A stretch of DNA of 64,000 nt from NCBI RefSeq assembly GCF_030158565.1, contig NZ_JAOASQ010000038.1, positions 1 through 64,000 of the forward strand. The letters are read 5' to 3'. Source of the stretch: Limnohabitans sp. Its GTDB lineage: Bacteria > Pseudomonadota > Gammaproteobacteria > Burkholderiales > Burkholderiaceae_C. This document shows, in pieces, positions 36,283-43,988 of this stretch; positions within the stretch are counted from its first letter, which is position 1, and each line of letters opens with the position of its first letter. The notes beneath the pieces are model-generated. The model worked only from the letters and a program-made list of their open reading frames with translations, was not told the origin of the DNA and searched no databases. Both the position numbers and the translations under genes were made by a program.

Positions 36283-36890
36283 GAACCGGCTCCTGGCTGT
36301 TTGTTCACCACTGCGGCAACTGGTGCTGCAGGCGTCTTGCCGCCGACTTCAAAGAAGGTGTAGGACAACGTGATCGTGGTCACGTCTTTGGACAACTTGG
36401 GGTCGATCACGAAAGCCACAGGCCAACGTTTCTTTTCCCCGGGCTCGAGGGTGTACTGGTTGAAACAAAAACACTCGAGCTTGTTGAAATGGCTGGCCGC
36501 TTGATTCGGTGCATAGCTGGGAATGGCTTGAGCCGCCATGCGGCGATTCTGGACATTCTGGAATTCATACATCACGGTGTTGAGCTCACCCGGGTGCACC
36601 TGGATCGAGCGCTTTTCCGGCTTGAAATCCCAAGGACCCCGTGCATTCGCATCAAATTCGACCGTGATGGTGCGGCTCAAATCAACTTGTGTGTTGGCTG
36701 GTAATTTGACCTGCGAGCCTGCTGTGCCATTTCCAGGCACCATGCGCTCGGAAAGGGACAGGATGTTGATCCCGGTCATCTCACAAATGTGCTTGTAAAT
36801 CGGAATCAGTGCGTAGCCGAAGCAGAACATGCCAGCGGTCACAACCACCAGCTTGCCCACCATCTTCAGGTTTTCACTGCGCAAGTTCAT
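36279..36890 (-). CDS. ctaG: Cytochrome c oxidase assembly protein CtaG/Cox11
   Basis: Membrane-anchored copper chaperone for the CuB site of subunit I, 203 residues. One N-terminal helix (LVVVTAGMFCFGYALIPIY) precedes a periplasmic immunoglobulin-like domain. The copper-binding CFCF motif is clear in LECFCFNQYTLEPGEK, with FVIDP further on. Located between the small assembly gene and DUF2970. Confidence 0.95.
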   Translation of the reverse strand: MNLRSENLKMVGKLVVVTAGMFCFGYALIPIYKHICEMTGINILSLSERMVPGNGTAGSQVKLPANTQVDLSRTITVEFDANARGPWDFKPEKRSIQVHPGELNTVMYEFQNVQNRRMAAQAIPSYAPNQAASHFNKLECFCFNQYTLEPGEKKRWPVAFVIDPKLSKDVTTITLSYTFFEVGGKTPAAPVAAVVNKQPGAGS

Positions 36891-36899
36891 CAGATCAAC

Positions 36900-37016
36900 T
36901 CAGCGTTGCAACAAGACCAGCTTGGCCACAAAACCGACCAGGATGGCCAATGCCACCGTGGCCAAAATCAGGCCCAAGCGCACATTGCTTTTCTTTTGTT
37001 CAGGTGTCATGGCCAT
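36900..37016 (-). CDS. Cytochrome oxidase small assembly protein (38 residues)
   Basis: Very short gene in the 133-base gap between ctaD and ctaG, below most gene-finder limits. It starts MAMTPEQKKSNVRLGLI and continues as one transmembrane helix (LATVALAILVGFVAKLVLL) before QR and stop. The polar, basic N-terminus and single helix match the tiny 'cytochrome oxidase small assembly protein' seen between these genes in other Burkholderiales. A second ATG two codons later could be the true start. Confidence 0.8.
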   Translation of the reverse strand: MAMTPEQKKSNVRLGLILATVALAILVGFVAKLVLLQR

Positions 37017-37023
37017 GGTCGAA

Positions 37024-38640
37024 TCAAGCAATCACGCGGGTCGCTGTGGCGTCCAGCTTGGGAGGATTCTCAAAAGTGTGGAATGGGGCAGGCGATGGCA
37101 CTTCCCACTCCAGACCTTCTGCTGCTTCCCAGGGTTTCTGAGGCGCTTTCTCGCCTTGACCACGCATGGCAGGCACCACGATGAACAAGAAGAAGTAAAC
37201 CTGAGCAAAACCGAAGAAGAAGGCACCTACGGATGCGATCATGTTGAAGTCGGTGAACTGCATGGGGTAGTCGGCGTAACGACGTGGCATGCCCGCCAGA
37301 CCCAGGAAGTGCATCGGGAAGAAGGTGACGTTGAAGGAGATCAGCGACCACCAGAAATGCAGTTTGCCGCGGCCTTCGCTGTACATCACACCGGTCCACT
37401 TGGGAGCCCAGTAGTAGAAACCAGCGAACAAGGCGAACAAGGAACCGGCCACCAGCACGTAGTGGAAGTGGGCCACCACGTAATACGTGTCTTGCATCTG
37501 AATATCGATAGGTGCCATCGACAAAATCAGACCGGTGAAGCCGCCCATGGTGAACACGAAGATGAAACCCACTGCAAACAACATGGGCGTTTCAAAGGTC
37601 ATGGAACCGCGCCACATGGTGGCGATCCAGTTGAAGATCTTCACGGCGGTCGGCACAGCGATCAGCATCGTGGCGTACATGAAGAACAGCTGACCGGTCA
37701 CAGGCATGCCGGTCGTGAACATGTGGTGCGCCCAGACGATGAACGACAAAATCGCGATCGACGAAGTGGCGTACACCATGGAGGCGTAGCCGAACAGCTT
37801 TTTGCGCGAGAAGGCAGGCACGATCTGGCTGATGATGCCGAAGGCCGGCAAGATCATGATGTACACCTCGGGGTGACCGAAGAACCAGAAGATGTGCTGG
37901 TACATGACCGGATCACCGCCGCCAGCAGGGTTGAAGAAGCTGGTGCCAAAGTGGCGGTCTGTCAGCGTCATGGTGATCGCGCCAGCCAACACAGGCATCA
38001 CGGCGATCAGCAGGTAAGCGGTGATCAACCAAGTCCATGCGAACATGGGCATCTTCATCAAGGTCATGCCAGGTGCGCGCATGTTCAGGATGGTCACGAT
38101 GATGTTGATCGAACCCATGATGGACGAAGCACCCAGGATGTGCATGGCAAAAATACCAGCATCCATGGAAGGACCCATTTGCAGGGTCAAAGGTGCATAA
38201 AGAGTCCAACCGGCAGCAGGTGCGCCGCCAGGCATGAAGAACGAACCCACCAGCATCAATGCGGCAGGAATCATCAGCCAGAAGCTGAAGTTGTTCATGC
38301 GGGCAAAGGCCATGTCGGAGGCGCCCACTTGCAAAGGCAGCATCCAGTTCGCAAAGCCCACGAAGGCCGGCATGATCGCACCGAACACCATGATGATGCC
38401 GTGCATGGTGGTGAATTGGTTGAACAACTCAGGGTTGACGATCTGCAGGCCAGGCTGGAACAGCTCGGCGCGGATCAACAAAGCCAACACGCCACCCACC
38501 ATGAGCATGGCAAAGCTGAACAGGAGGTACAGGGTACCAATGTCTTTGTGGTTGGTCGCGTAGACCCAGCGACGCCAGCCCGCAGGTGCGTGCCCGTGGT
38601 CGTCGTGGGCATGATCGTGATGGTCGAGAACGGCACTCAT
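37024..38640 (-). CDS. ctaD: Cytochrome c oxidase subunit I
   Basis: Catalytic heme a/a3-CuB subunit, 538 residues, 12 helices. Visible ligands and channels: [10 protein letters not shown] (heme a histidine), [17 protein letters not shown] (CuB His-Tyr crosslink), [10 protein letters not shown] (CuB histidines), and [24 protein letters not shown] (heme a3 and a histidines). The histidine-rich [17 protein letters not shown]-terminus may help metal loading. It follows ctaC by 32 bases. Confidence 0.98.
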   Translation of the reverse strand: MSAVLDHHDHAHDDHGHAPAGWRRWVYATNHKDIGTLYLLFSFAMLMVGGVLALLIRAELFQPGLQIVNPELFNQFTTMHGIIMVFGAIMPAFVGFANWMLPLQVGASDMAFARMNNFSFWLMIPAALMLVGSFFMPGGAPAAGWTLYAPLTLQMGPSMDAGIFAMHILGASSIMGSINIIVTILNMRAPGMTLMKMPMFAWTWLITAYLLIAVMPVLAGAITMTLTDRHFGTSFFNPAGGGDPVMYQHIFWFFGHPEVYIMILPAFGIISQIVPAFSRKKLFGYASMVYATSSIAILSFIVWAHHMFTTGMPVTGQLFFMYATMLIAVPTAVKIFNWIATMWRGSMTFETPMLFAVGFIFVFTMGGFTGLILSMAPIDIQMQDTYYVVAHFHYVLVAGSLFALFAGFYYWAPKWTGVMYSEGRGKLHFWWSLISFNVTFFPMHFLGLAGMPRRYADYPMQFTDFNMIASVGAFFFGFAQVYFFLFIVVPAMRGQGEKAPQKPWEAAEGLEWEVPSPAPFHTFENPPKLDATATRVIA

Positions 38641-38672
38641 CTTGATTTCCTCTTATTTAATGCGGTACTGAC

Positions 38673-39845
38673 TTACTTGCGTGCGGCCAACACTTCGGCT
38701 GGTTGCACGATCTGCCCGGTCTTGTTGGACCAGTTGTTTTTGGTGTACGTGATCACTGCAGCGATCTCGGTGTCCGACAATTGCTTCCATGCAGGCATGG
38801 TTCCATTGTTTTGACCGTTGAGCAAGACAGCAATTTGTTTGGCCTTATCGGCATCCAGAACAACGGCTGCTCCATCCAATGCCTTGATCGAACCAGCGCC
38901 CTTGCCGTTGGCTTGGTGGCAGGCGGCGCAGTTGGCGGCATACACTTTTTCGCCACGCTTGGCCAAGTCATCCAGGGCCCAGACTTTGGCTGGATCATCG
39001 GCTTTGGCGGCTTGTTTTTTCTTCTCGGCATCAACCCAAGCGGTGTAGTCAGCAGCAGACAGCACTTTCACGTGGATAGGCATGTACGCGTGCTCTTTGC
39101 CGCACAGCTCAGCACACTGACCGTAGAAATCGCCGGTCTTTTCGGCGCGGAACCAAGTGTCACGCACAAAACCAGGGATAGCGTCTTGTTTGATGCCGAA
39201 TGCGGGCACCATGAAAGCGTGGATCACGTCGTTGGCAGTGGTGATCACGCGCACTTTTTGACCCACTGGCACCACCAAAGGATTGTCCACTTTGAGCAGG
39301 TAATTGTCGCCTTGTGGCTTACCGGCATCCGACATGGCGCGATGCGAGGAATCCAGGGTAGAGATGTAGCTCAGACCTTCGCCTTGACCCTTGATGTAGT
39401 CATAGCCCCATTTCCACTGGTAGCCCGTGACCTTCACGGTCAAGTCGGCGTTGGTGGTGTCTTTTTGGGCCACCAGCACCTTGGTGGCGGGCAGCGCCAT
39501 CAAGATCACGATCAGGAAAGGCACAGCGGTCCAGACGACCTCCACGGTGATGGATTCGGTGAAGGTCGCAGGTTTGTGACCCACCGACTTGCGGTGCTTC
39601 CAGATGGAATAGAACATGACCGCGAAAACGGCGATGAACACCACGGTACAGATGATCAACATCATCCAGTGCAACCAGTGCTGCTCTTCAGCGATTTTGG
39701 TCGCTGGCGCTGCAAAGTTGAGCTGATTGACCGAAGGGCCACCCGGCAAGTCATTGACGGCATGAGCGGCAGTAGCCAGCCAAGCGCCTGCAAAAATGCC
39801 CGCGCGCGACAGCAGCGAAGCCAATTTGTTGGAAATGATCTTCAT
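38673..39845 (-). CDS. ctaC: Cytochrome c oxidase subunit II with fused cytochrome c domain
   Basis: Subunit II of 390 residues: signal sequence, two transmembrane helices, cupredoxin domain with the CuA site (YGQCAELCGKEHAYMPIHV), then a C-terminal class I cytochrome c domain with CAACH (38916-38930) and a distal methionine in NNGTMPAWKQL. Such fusion is the caa3-type layout, in which electrons pass through the attached cytochrome. The start MKIISNKLAS at 39845 is preferred to a longer form that lacks a signal sequence. Confidence 0.95.
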   Translation of the reverse strand: MKIISNKLASLLSRAGIFAGAWLATAAHAVNDLPGGPSVNQLNFAAPATKIAEEQHWLHWMMLIICTVVFIAVFAVMFYSIWKHRKSVGHKPATFTESITVEVVWTAVPFLIVILMALPATKVLVAQKDTTNADLTVKVTGYQWKWGYDYIKGQGEGLSYISTLDSSHRAMSDAGKPQGDNYLLKVDNPLVVPVGQKVRVITTANDVIHAFMVPAFGIKQDAIPGFVRDTWFRAEKTGDFYGQCAELCGKEHAYMPIHVKVLSAADYTAWVDAEKKKQAAKADDPAKVWALDDLAKRGEKVYAANCAACHQANGKGAGSIKALDGAAVVLDADKAKQIAVLLNGQNNGTMPAWKQLSDTEIAAVITYTKNNWSNKTGQIVQPAEVLAARK

Positions 39846-39922
39846 AGTTCTCACTAACTTCCAAGTCTCTGTTGAACCCACACCAGCGGCATGCCAAGCG
39901 ACCGCCTGAAACGCCACAGGCC

Positions 39923-40399
39923 TCACGCGGTGCGCAAGGCCCTTCTGATTTCTCGCGCCAGCAATTGCCGGAGCTCCGGGCGTATGAAACGCCCCACCTG
40001 CACCGAACGACCCTGGCCTGACAACTCGATCAGACTGTGGTCGCCCGATTCAGGCTCGACCCTCACCCATTGACGCGCAAACTCTGCCCGCTCGCGCCGG
40101 CCTGCAGTTTCCAGCTCAACGACCAGATGGGGCCCTTGCAATGAAATCCACTCACCGTCGGTCGCGTGGCGGGCATAGGCCAGAAAAGCCCAACCCACCA
40201 GAATAAGCTCCAAACCCGCAAACGTCAGCACCAGCGTCGCCCCCTGAAACCAAAAGAATAAGCCAATGGCCAAGGAGACTGCACACAGAGAGCCGTAAAA
40301 CCACCCCAACTGGGATGGCGTTACCGAACAATTGCGCCTGAGCCGCCAATCAATGGAAGGCCCGGACACCTGCGCGAACTGGTAAACCGGATTTGACAC
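39923..40399 (-). CDS. DUF2244 membrane protein heading the cox cluster
   Basis: Protein of 158 residues with two adjacent helices (LGWFYGSLCAVSLAIGLFFW and ATLVLTFAGLELILVGWAFL) and a soluble C-terminal domain, the DUF2244 family often found before ctaC. Function unknown. It begins with GTG; an in-frame stop lies two codons upstream so the start cannot be earlier. No good ribosome-binding site is seen. A perfect FNR box lies about 86 bases upstream. Confidence 0.85.
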   Translation of the reverse strand: MSNPVYQFAQVSGPSIDWRLRRNCSVTPSQLGWFYGSLCAVSLAIGLFFWFQGATLVLTFAGLELILVGWAFLAYARHATDGEWISLQGPHLVVELETAGRRERAEFARQWVRVEPESGDHSLIELSGQGRSVQVGRFIRPELRQLLAREIRRALRTA

Positions 40400-40406
40400 G
40401 CGTCAA
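40393..40406 (-). promoter_or_regulatory. TTGAC-N4-GTCAA dyad over the DUF2244 start codon
   Basis: TTGAC-ACGC-GTCAA is a perfect palindrome resembling a variant FNR/CRP-family half-site pair. It overlaps the GTG start, so if bound it would be expected to block rather than activate. Confidence 0.3.
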
Positions 40407-40459
40407 CTTTCAATAACCTAACGCGCCCAAGGGCGCGCAATTTGGCTAAATAACTGCGG

Positions 40460-40465
40460 ATTTTA
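40460..40465 (-). promoter_or_regulatory. Candidate -10 element of the cox operon promoter
   Basis: On the minus strand TAAAAT lies so that transcription would start near 40450-40453. The FNR box centre would then be at about -39 to -41, the class II activator position. No good -35 is visible, as expected for an activated promoter. A 7-bp CGCGCCC/GGGCGCG hairpin follows in the leader. Confidence 0.45.
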
Positions 40466-40484
40466 ACCGAGTTACGAGGGGCTT

Positions 40485-40498
40485 TTGATAAAAATCAA
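40485..40498 (-). promoter_or_regulatory. Perfect FNR/Anr-type operator upstream of the cox operon
   Basis: TTGAT-AAAA-ATCAA matches the FNR/Anr consensus at all ten specified bases. It overlaps the stop codon of the BioC-like gene and lies about 86 bases before the first gene of the cytochrome oxidase cluster. Confidence 0.75.
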
Positions 40499-41412
40499 AC
40501 CTTATCGGACAAGTCAGAAGACCGGCGCAGCATTTGGCGCATCTGATCCAGCCCGATTTCCGTTTGCGCAGTCACCGCCGCATGCGGCTGAGGCTTGAGC
40601 GCATGGCCATAAACGATTTCAAAGCTCAAAGACAGACGCCCCGCATCCTCAGGCTTGGCCAAGGCCATCAGGGCATCGGCCAGTTGCTGGCGCCAACGCC
40701 GCCCACGCAAACCTGCAAAGCGCTGCGTGTTGAGGTTGCGCCCCAATTCGCGCAACTCGGCCAGCAAACGCTCGGGCGTTTCATACGTCAAAGTGATGCG
40801 TTCCATGTCCATGACCGGCTCGGCAAAGCCCGCCTGCACCAGCATGTCCCCCCAATCGTGCATGTCGGTGAACTCGTGCGCAGGCGCAGGCCAGCCTTGT
40901 TGCGCATACAGCCCACGCAATTCGCGCAAAGTGTCCGGGCCGAAACAGGAAAACATCAAAAACCCATCGACCGCCAACGCCTGGTGCCACTGCTTGAGCA
41001 AACCCTGCGGCGCAGGCGACGCGTGCAACTGCATATTGGCCCAGACCATCTGAACCGACGCTTCTGGCGGCAACCCCATGTGCACGCGCGGCCCCGTCCA
41101 GTGGGCAGGCTGCCACCAAGCGGCCTTCAGGGCGTCTTGCGCGGCGTTGGCCTCCGCCGCGAGGGCGCTGGTCAGCCAGACATCGCCCTCGCGGTAGCGT
41201 TGCTGCAAAGCCTTGTGCGCCTGCAGTCCGCCGCGCAAAGGCTCCCAATGGGCCCACCGGCGCGGTTGCAGCTTGATGAAATCCAGGCGCTCTTGCATGC
41301 GCGACGCCACCTCCTCATGCAACCAGGGCGATACCGAGGTCGCCACAGGATAGGCCGCCCAGCGGGCAGCGGCGACAGGATCAAGCGAAGGGGGACGTTC
41401 GGGTGCGGACAT
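40495..41412 (-). CDS. BioC-like methyltransferase-domain protein lacking SAM motif I
   Basis: Protein of 305 residues resembling malonyl-ACP O-methyltransferase BioC in its second half: LMFSCFGPDTLRELRGLYAQ, FTDMHDWGDMLVQAGF and MERITLTYETPERLLAELRELGRN. The first half shows RARW-like AARWAAYP and RLDFIKLQPRRWAHWE, but where BioC has the glycine-rich SAM loop this protein has only WEPLRGGLQAH, so catalysis is doubtful. No other biotin gene is nearby. It is divergent from comF. Confidence 0.75.
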   Translation of the reverse strand: MSAPERPPSLDPVAAARWAAYPVATSVSPWLHEEVASRMQERLDFIKLQPRRWAHWEPLRGGLQAHKALQQRYREGDVWLTSALAAEANAAQDALKAAWWQPAHWTGPRVHMGLPPEASVQMVWANMQLHASPAPQGLLKQWHQALAVDGFLMFSCFGPDTLRELRGLYAQQGWPAPAHEFTDMHDWGDMLVQAGFAEPVMDMERITLTYETPERLLAELRELGRNLNTQRFAGLRGRRWRQQLADALMALAKPEDAGRLSLSFEIVYGHALKPQPHAAVTAQTEIGLDQMRQMLRRSSDLSDKV

Positions 41413-41505
41413 GGCCAGGGGAAAGAGAACTTCAAAGCCAAGAACACGCGCACAGGCAACCTGGCGCACTTGTCCTCAGGACGTTGGCGGCAGTATATTG
41501 ATTAA

Positions 41506-42261
41506 ATGTGGTCCAAGTTGTTCAAGGGGATGGCCTCACCGTTGGCCCTGCACCGGCCAGGCGGGGTTTGGCGCTGGCTACCCAGCCGCTGCGCTGTGTG
41601 CCGCAGCTGGCCGCAAGCGCCCTTGTGCGACACCTGCATCAGCCACTTTGCCCAGCCCTTGGCGCGGTGCGCAACCTGTGCCCTGCCCCTGACGGCCACC
41701 TCGGTGCTTCGGCCACAACGCTGTGGCGCGTGCCTTCAATCGCCTCCTCCGCTGGACCTGTGCCTGACCGCCACCGCTTATGCCTGGCCTTGGGTGGACC
41801 TGATCGCTCAGCTCAAATTTCACCAACAAGCTGGGTGGGCAGCGCCTTTGGCCACACTCATGCTGAGTGCGCCTTGGGTCGAAGACACGCTGGCCCAAGC
41901 AGACACCGTGCTGCCCATCCCGCTTTCACCCGAACGCCTGGCCGAGCGGGGGTACAACCAGTCGCTGCTGCTGGCGCGCCAGTTGTCCCCCGACAAAACG
42001 GACGATCGCTTGTTGCTGCGCACCCGCCACACCCCGTCCCAACGCAGCTTGCCACGCGCCGAACGACTGGCCAATTTGGTCGGGGCTTTTGCGGTGGACC
42101 CCCTGCGTGCCGCAGAGATTCGGGGGCAACGCATTGTGCTGGTGGACGATGTCATGACCAGCGGCGCTTCACTGCACACGGCCGCACAAGTTTTGCGCCA
42201 AGCCGGTGCGGCCCACATCAGCGCCGTGGTGTTGGCCCGCACCGAAGCCGACACGGCGTGA
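41506..42261 (+). CDS. ComF-family phosphoribosyltransferase-like protein
   Basis: Protein of 251 residues combining an N-terminal four-cysteine zinc-ribbon (CAVC...CDTC, CATC...CGAC) with a type I phosphoribosyltransferase domain. PLSPERLAERGYNQ and the PRPP-binding loop IVLVDDVMTSGAS are plain. ComF/GntX members support DNA uptake or use of DNA as nutrient; the reaction is unknown. Starts MWSKLFKG. Followed by trmL after 34 bases. Confidence 0.9.
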   Translation: MWSKLFKGMASPLALHRPGGVWRWLPSRCAVCRSWPQAPLCDTCISHFAQPLARCATCALPLTATSVLRPQRCGACLQSPPPLDLCLTATAYAWPWVDLIAQLKFHQQAGWAAPLATLMLSAPWVEDTLAQADTVLPIPLSPERLAERGYNQSLLLARQLSPDKTDDRLLLRTRHTPSQRSLPRAERLANLVGAFAVDPLRAAEIRGQRIVLVDDVMTSGASLHTAAQVLRQAGAAHISAVVLARTEADTA

Positions 42262-42295
42262 AAACCACTTGCCATCAACGGGCACAATACCGCCC

Positions 42296-42790
42296 ATGTT
42301 TCATATCGTCCTGGTCGAACCCGAAATCCCGCCCAACACGGGCAACGTCATCCGCCTGGCGGCCAACACCGGCTGCACCCTGCATTTGATCGAGCCACTG
42401 GGCTTCTCGATGGACGACAGGCACATGCGCCGGGCGGGCCTGGACTACCACGAGTACGCCGCTTTGTGCCGTCACGAGAATTGGGAAGCTTTTTTGGCCA
42501 GCGAGCAACCCGTTGCCGATCGCATGTTTGCGCTGACCACCAAGGGCAGCCGCGTGGCGCACACGGTGGCGTTTCAGGCCGGTGACTGGCTGGTGTTTGG
42601 GGCCGAGACGCGCGGCCTGTCGCCCGAATTGCGCGAAACATTCCCCCTGGCACAGCGCATCAAGCTGCCCATGCGCGAAGGCCAGCGCAGCCTGAATTTA
42701 TCGAATGCCGTGGCCGTGACCGTGTTCGAGGCCTGGCGGCAAAACGGCTTTGGCGGCGCCCTGTTGGACGCCCCCCACACTCAAACGTAA
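42296..42790 (+). CDS. trmL: tRNA (cytidine/uridine-34-2'-O)-methyltransferase TrmL
   Basis: SPOUT-fold methyltransferase modifying the wobble ribose of tRNA-Leu, 164 residues. FHIVLVEPEIPPNTGNVIRLAANTG, RAGLDYHEYA, LVFGAETRGLSPEL and the knot motif RSLNLSNAVAVTVFE are all present. The ATG at 42296 fits the family start. Its last 10 bases overlap the end of the convergent fusion gene. Confidence 0.94.
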   Translation: MFHIVLVEPEIPPNTGNVIRLAANTGCTLHLIEPLGFSMDDRHMRRAGLDYHEYAALCRHENWEAFLASEQPVADRMFALTTKGSRVAHTVAFQAGDWLVFGAETRGLSPELRETFPLAQRIKLPMREGQRSLNLSNAVAVTVFEAWRQNGFGGALLDAPHTQT

Positions 42791-43890
42791 AGACGCGCCA
42801 GCGATTCGGCCACACACACTGGCTTGTCGCTGCCCTCGCGCTCGACCGTCACATTCCACTGCACCTGCAGCCCGCCCTCAATGGGTGTGGCCGAATGCAA
42901 ATGCAGATGACCCCGCAAACGGCTGCCCACCAGCACCGGGGCCATGAAGCGGACCTTGTTCAGACCATAGTTGACACCCATGCGGGCTTCGGTCACTTCA
43001 ACGGTCTTGTCAAAAAACTGGGGCAACAAAGACAGCGTCAAAAAGCCATGCGCAATCGGGCCGCCAAAAGGGCCTTGCTTGGCACGCTCCACATCGACGT
43101 GGATCCACTGGTGGTCGCCGGTTGCATCAGCGAACTGGTTGACTTGTTGCTGGGTGATCTCCACCCATTCGGTGGTGGCCACGTCCTGGCCGACGCAAGC
43201 GGCCAGATCGGCCATGGTTTGAAAGGTTTTCATGACACCCACTTTAGTCAGGCCTGCGCTTTCGGGCTGTCCAGGCTGTGACAGCCCTGCAGCACCGACC
43301 TCAGGACGCAGTTGCTGGAGTTGTTGGCGCAGCTGTTCCAGCTGATCGCGGTAATTCTGCGCATCGCCGTAATCCACAAAACCACTGTAATAAGGATGCG
43401 CTTGCATGACGCGGCGCGCATGTTTGATCGGGCACCAATACTGCTCGGTCAGACCCACCACCTCGCGCATGTAGGCCGCCAAGCCATTGCCATACGAGCA
43501 ATAAGCGCAGTTGATTTTCTCCAGCACGTTCAGATAAGCCAGGTGCGCCCGGTCAAAGACAAAGTAATCCGAGCGCTTGACGCGTGGCATGCGGTACAGC
43601 GGAAAGCACACCCACTGGTACAACGTCACAAAAGCATCGAGCAGCAGCATCGGCAAGAGCACCGGGTAGATGAAAGGCACGATCAGCACATGCCGCCAGT
43701 CAGCGGTCAGCACATACTTGAACACCCCTTCCTTGAAGCGCCTTTGCTGCGCCAGAACTTCGGTTTCAAACCGGACCTTGCGGTTCTCAAAATCAGCCTG
43801 CAACTGCTGGCGCCGTTGCTGAAACTCTTGTTCGATCTGCGCCTCCAGCGCCCGGATGCGTTTGACAAATTCACCAATGTTGTCGTCCAT
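42781..43890 (-). CDS. Fusion of a coiled-coil membrane protein and a MaoC-type dehydratase
   Basis: One uninterrupted frame of 369 residues. Residues 1-60 form a charged coiled coil (RALEAQIEQEFQQRRQQLQ); 64-100 hold two helices; then a cysteine-containing segment KINCAYCSYGNG and YWCPIKHARR, and a second helix-forming stretch to about 200. From Met220 (MKTFQTMADL) a MaoC/hot-dog enoyl-CoA hydratase domain follows, with FADATGDHQWIHVD and GPIAHGFLTLSL, the catalytic Asp/His region. Relatives usually have two separate genes here, so this looks like stop-codon loss; the ATG at 43233 might still start a separate hydratase. Confidence 0.8.
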   Translation of the reverse strand: MDDNIGEFVKRIRALEAQIEQEFQQRRQQLQADFENRKVRFETEVLAQQRRFKEGVFKYVLTADWRHVLIVPFIYPVLLPMLLLDAFVTLYQWVCFPLYRMPRVKRSDYFVFDRAHLAYLNVLEKINCAYCSYGNGLAAYMREVVGLTEQYWCPIKHARRVMQAHPYYSGFVDYGDAQNYRDQLEQLRQQLQQLRPEVGAAGLSQPGQPESAGLTKVGVMKTFQTMADLAACVGQDVATTEWVEITQQQVNQFADATGDHQWIHVDVERAKQGPFGGPIAHGFLTLSLLPQFFDKTVEVTEARMGVNYGLNKVRFMAPVLVGSRLRGHLHLHSATPIEGGLQVQWNVTVEREGSDKPVCVAESLARLYV

Positions 43891-43988
43891 GGTCGTCCTT
43901 TGAATCTCGGTTACCCGATGGCATGCATTTTCATGACCTGGGTCAAGCCCATCTGCGCAACACTGCGGCACATTGGTCAACAGCCACC

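Noticed and set aside
36829-38814. 661-codon plus-strand frame over ctaD
   Set aside because: His/Gln/Asp-rich translation typical of an antisense shadow; the minus strand encodes subunit I with all metal ligands.
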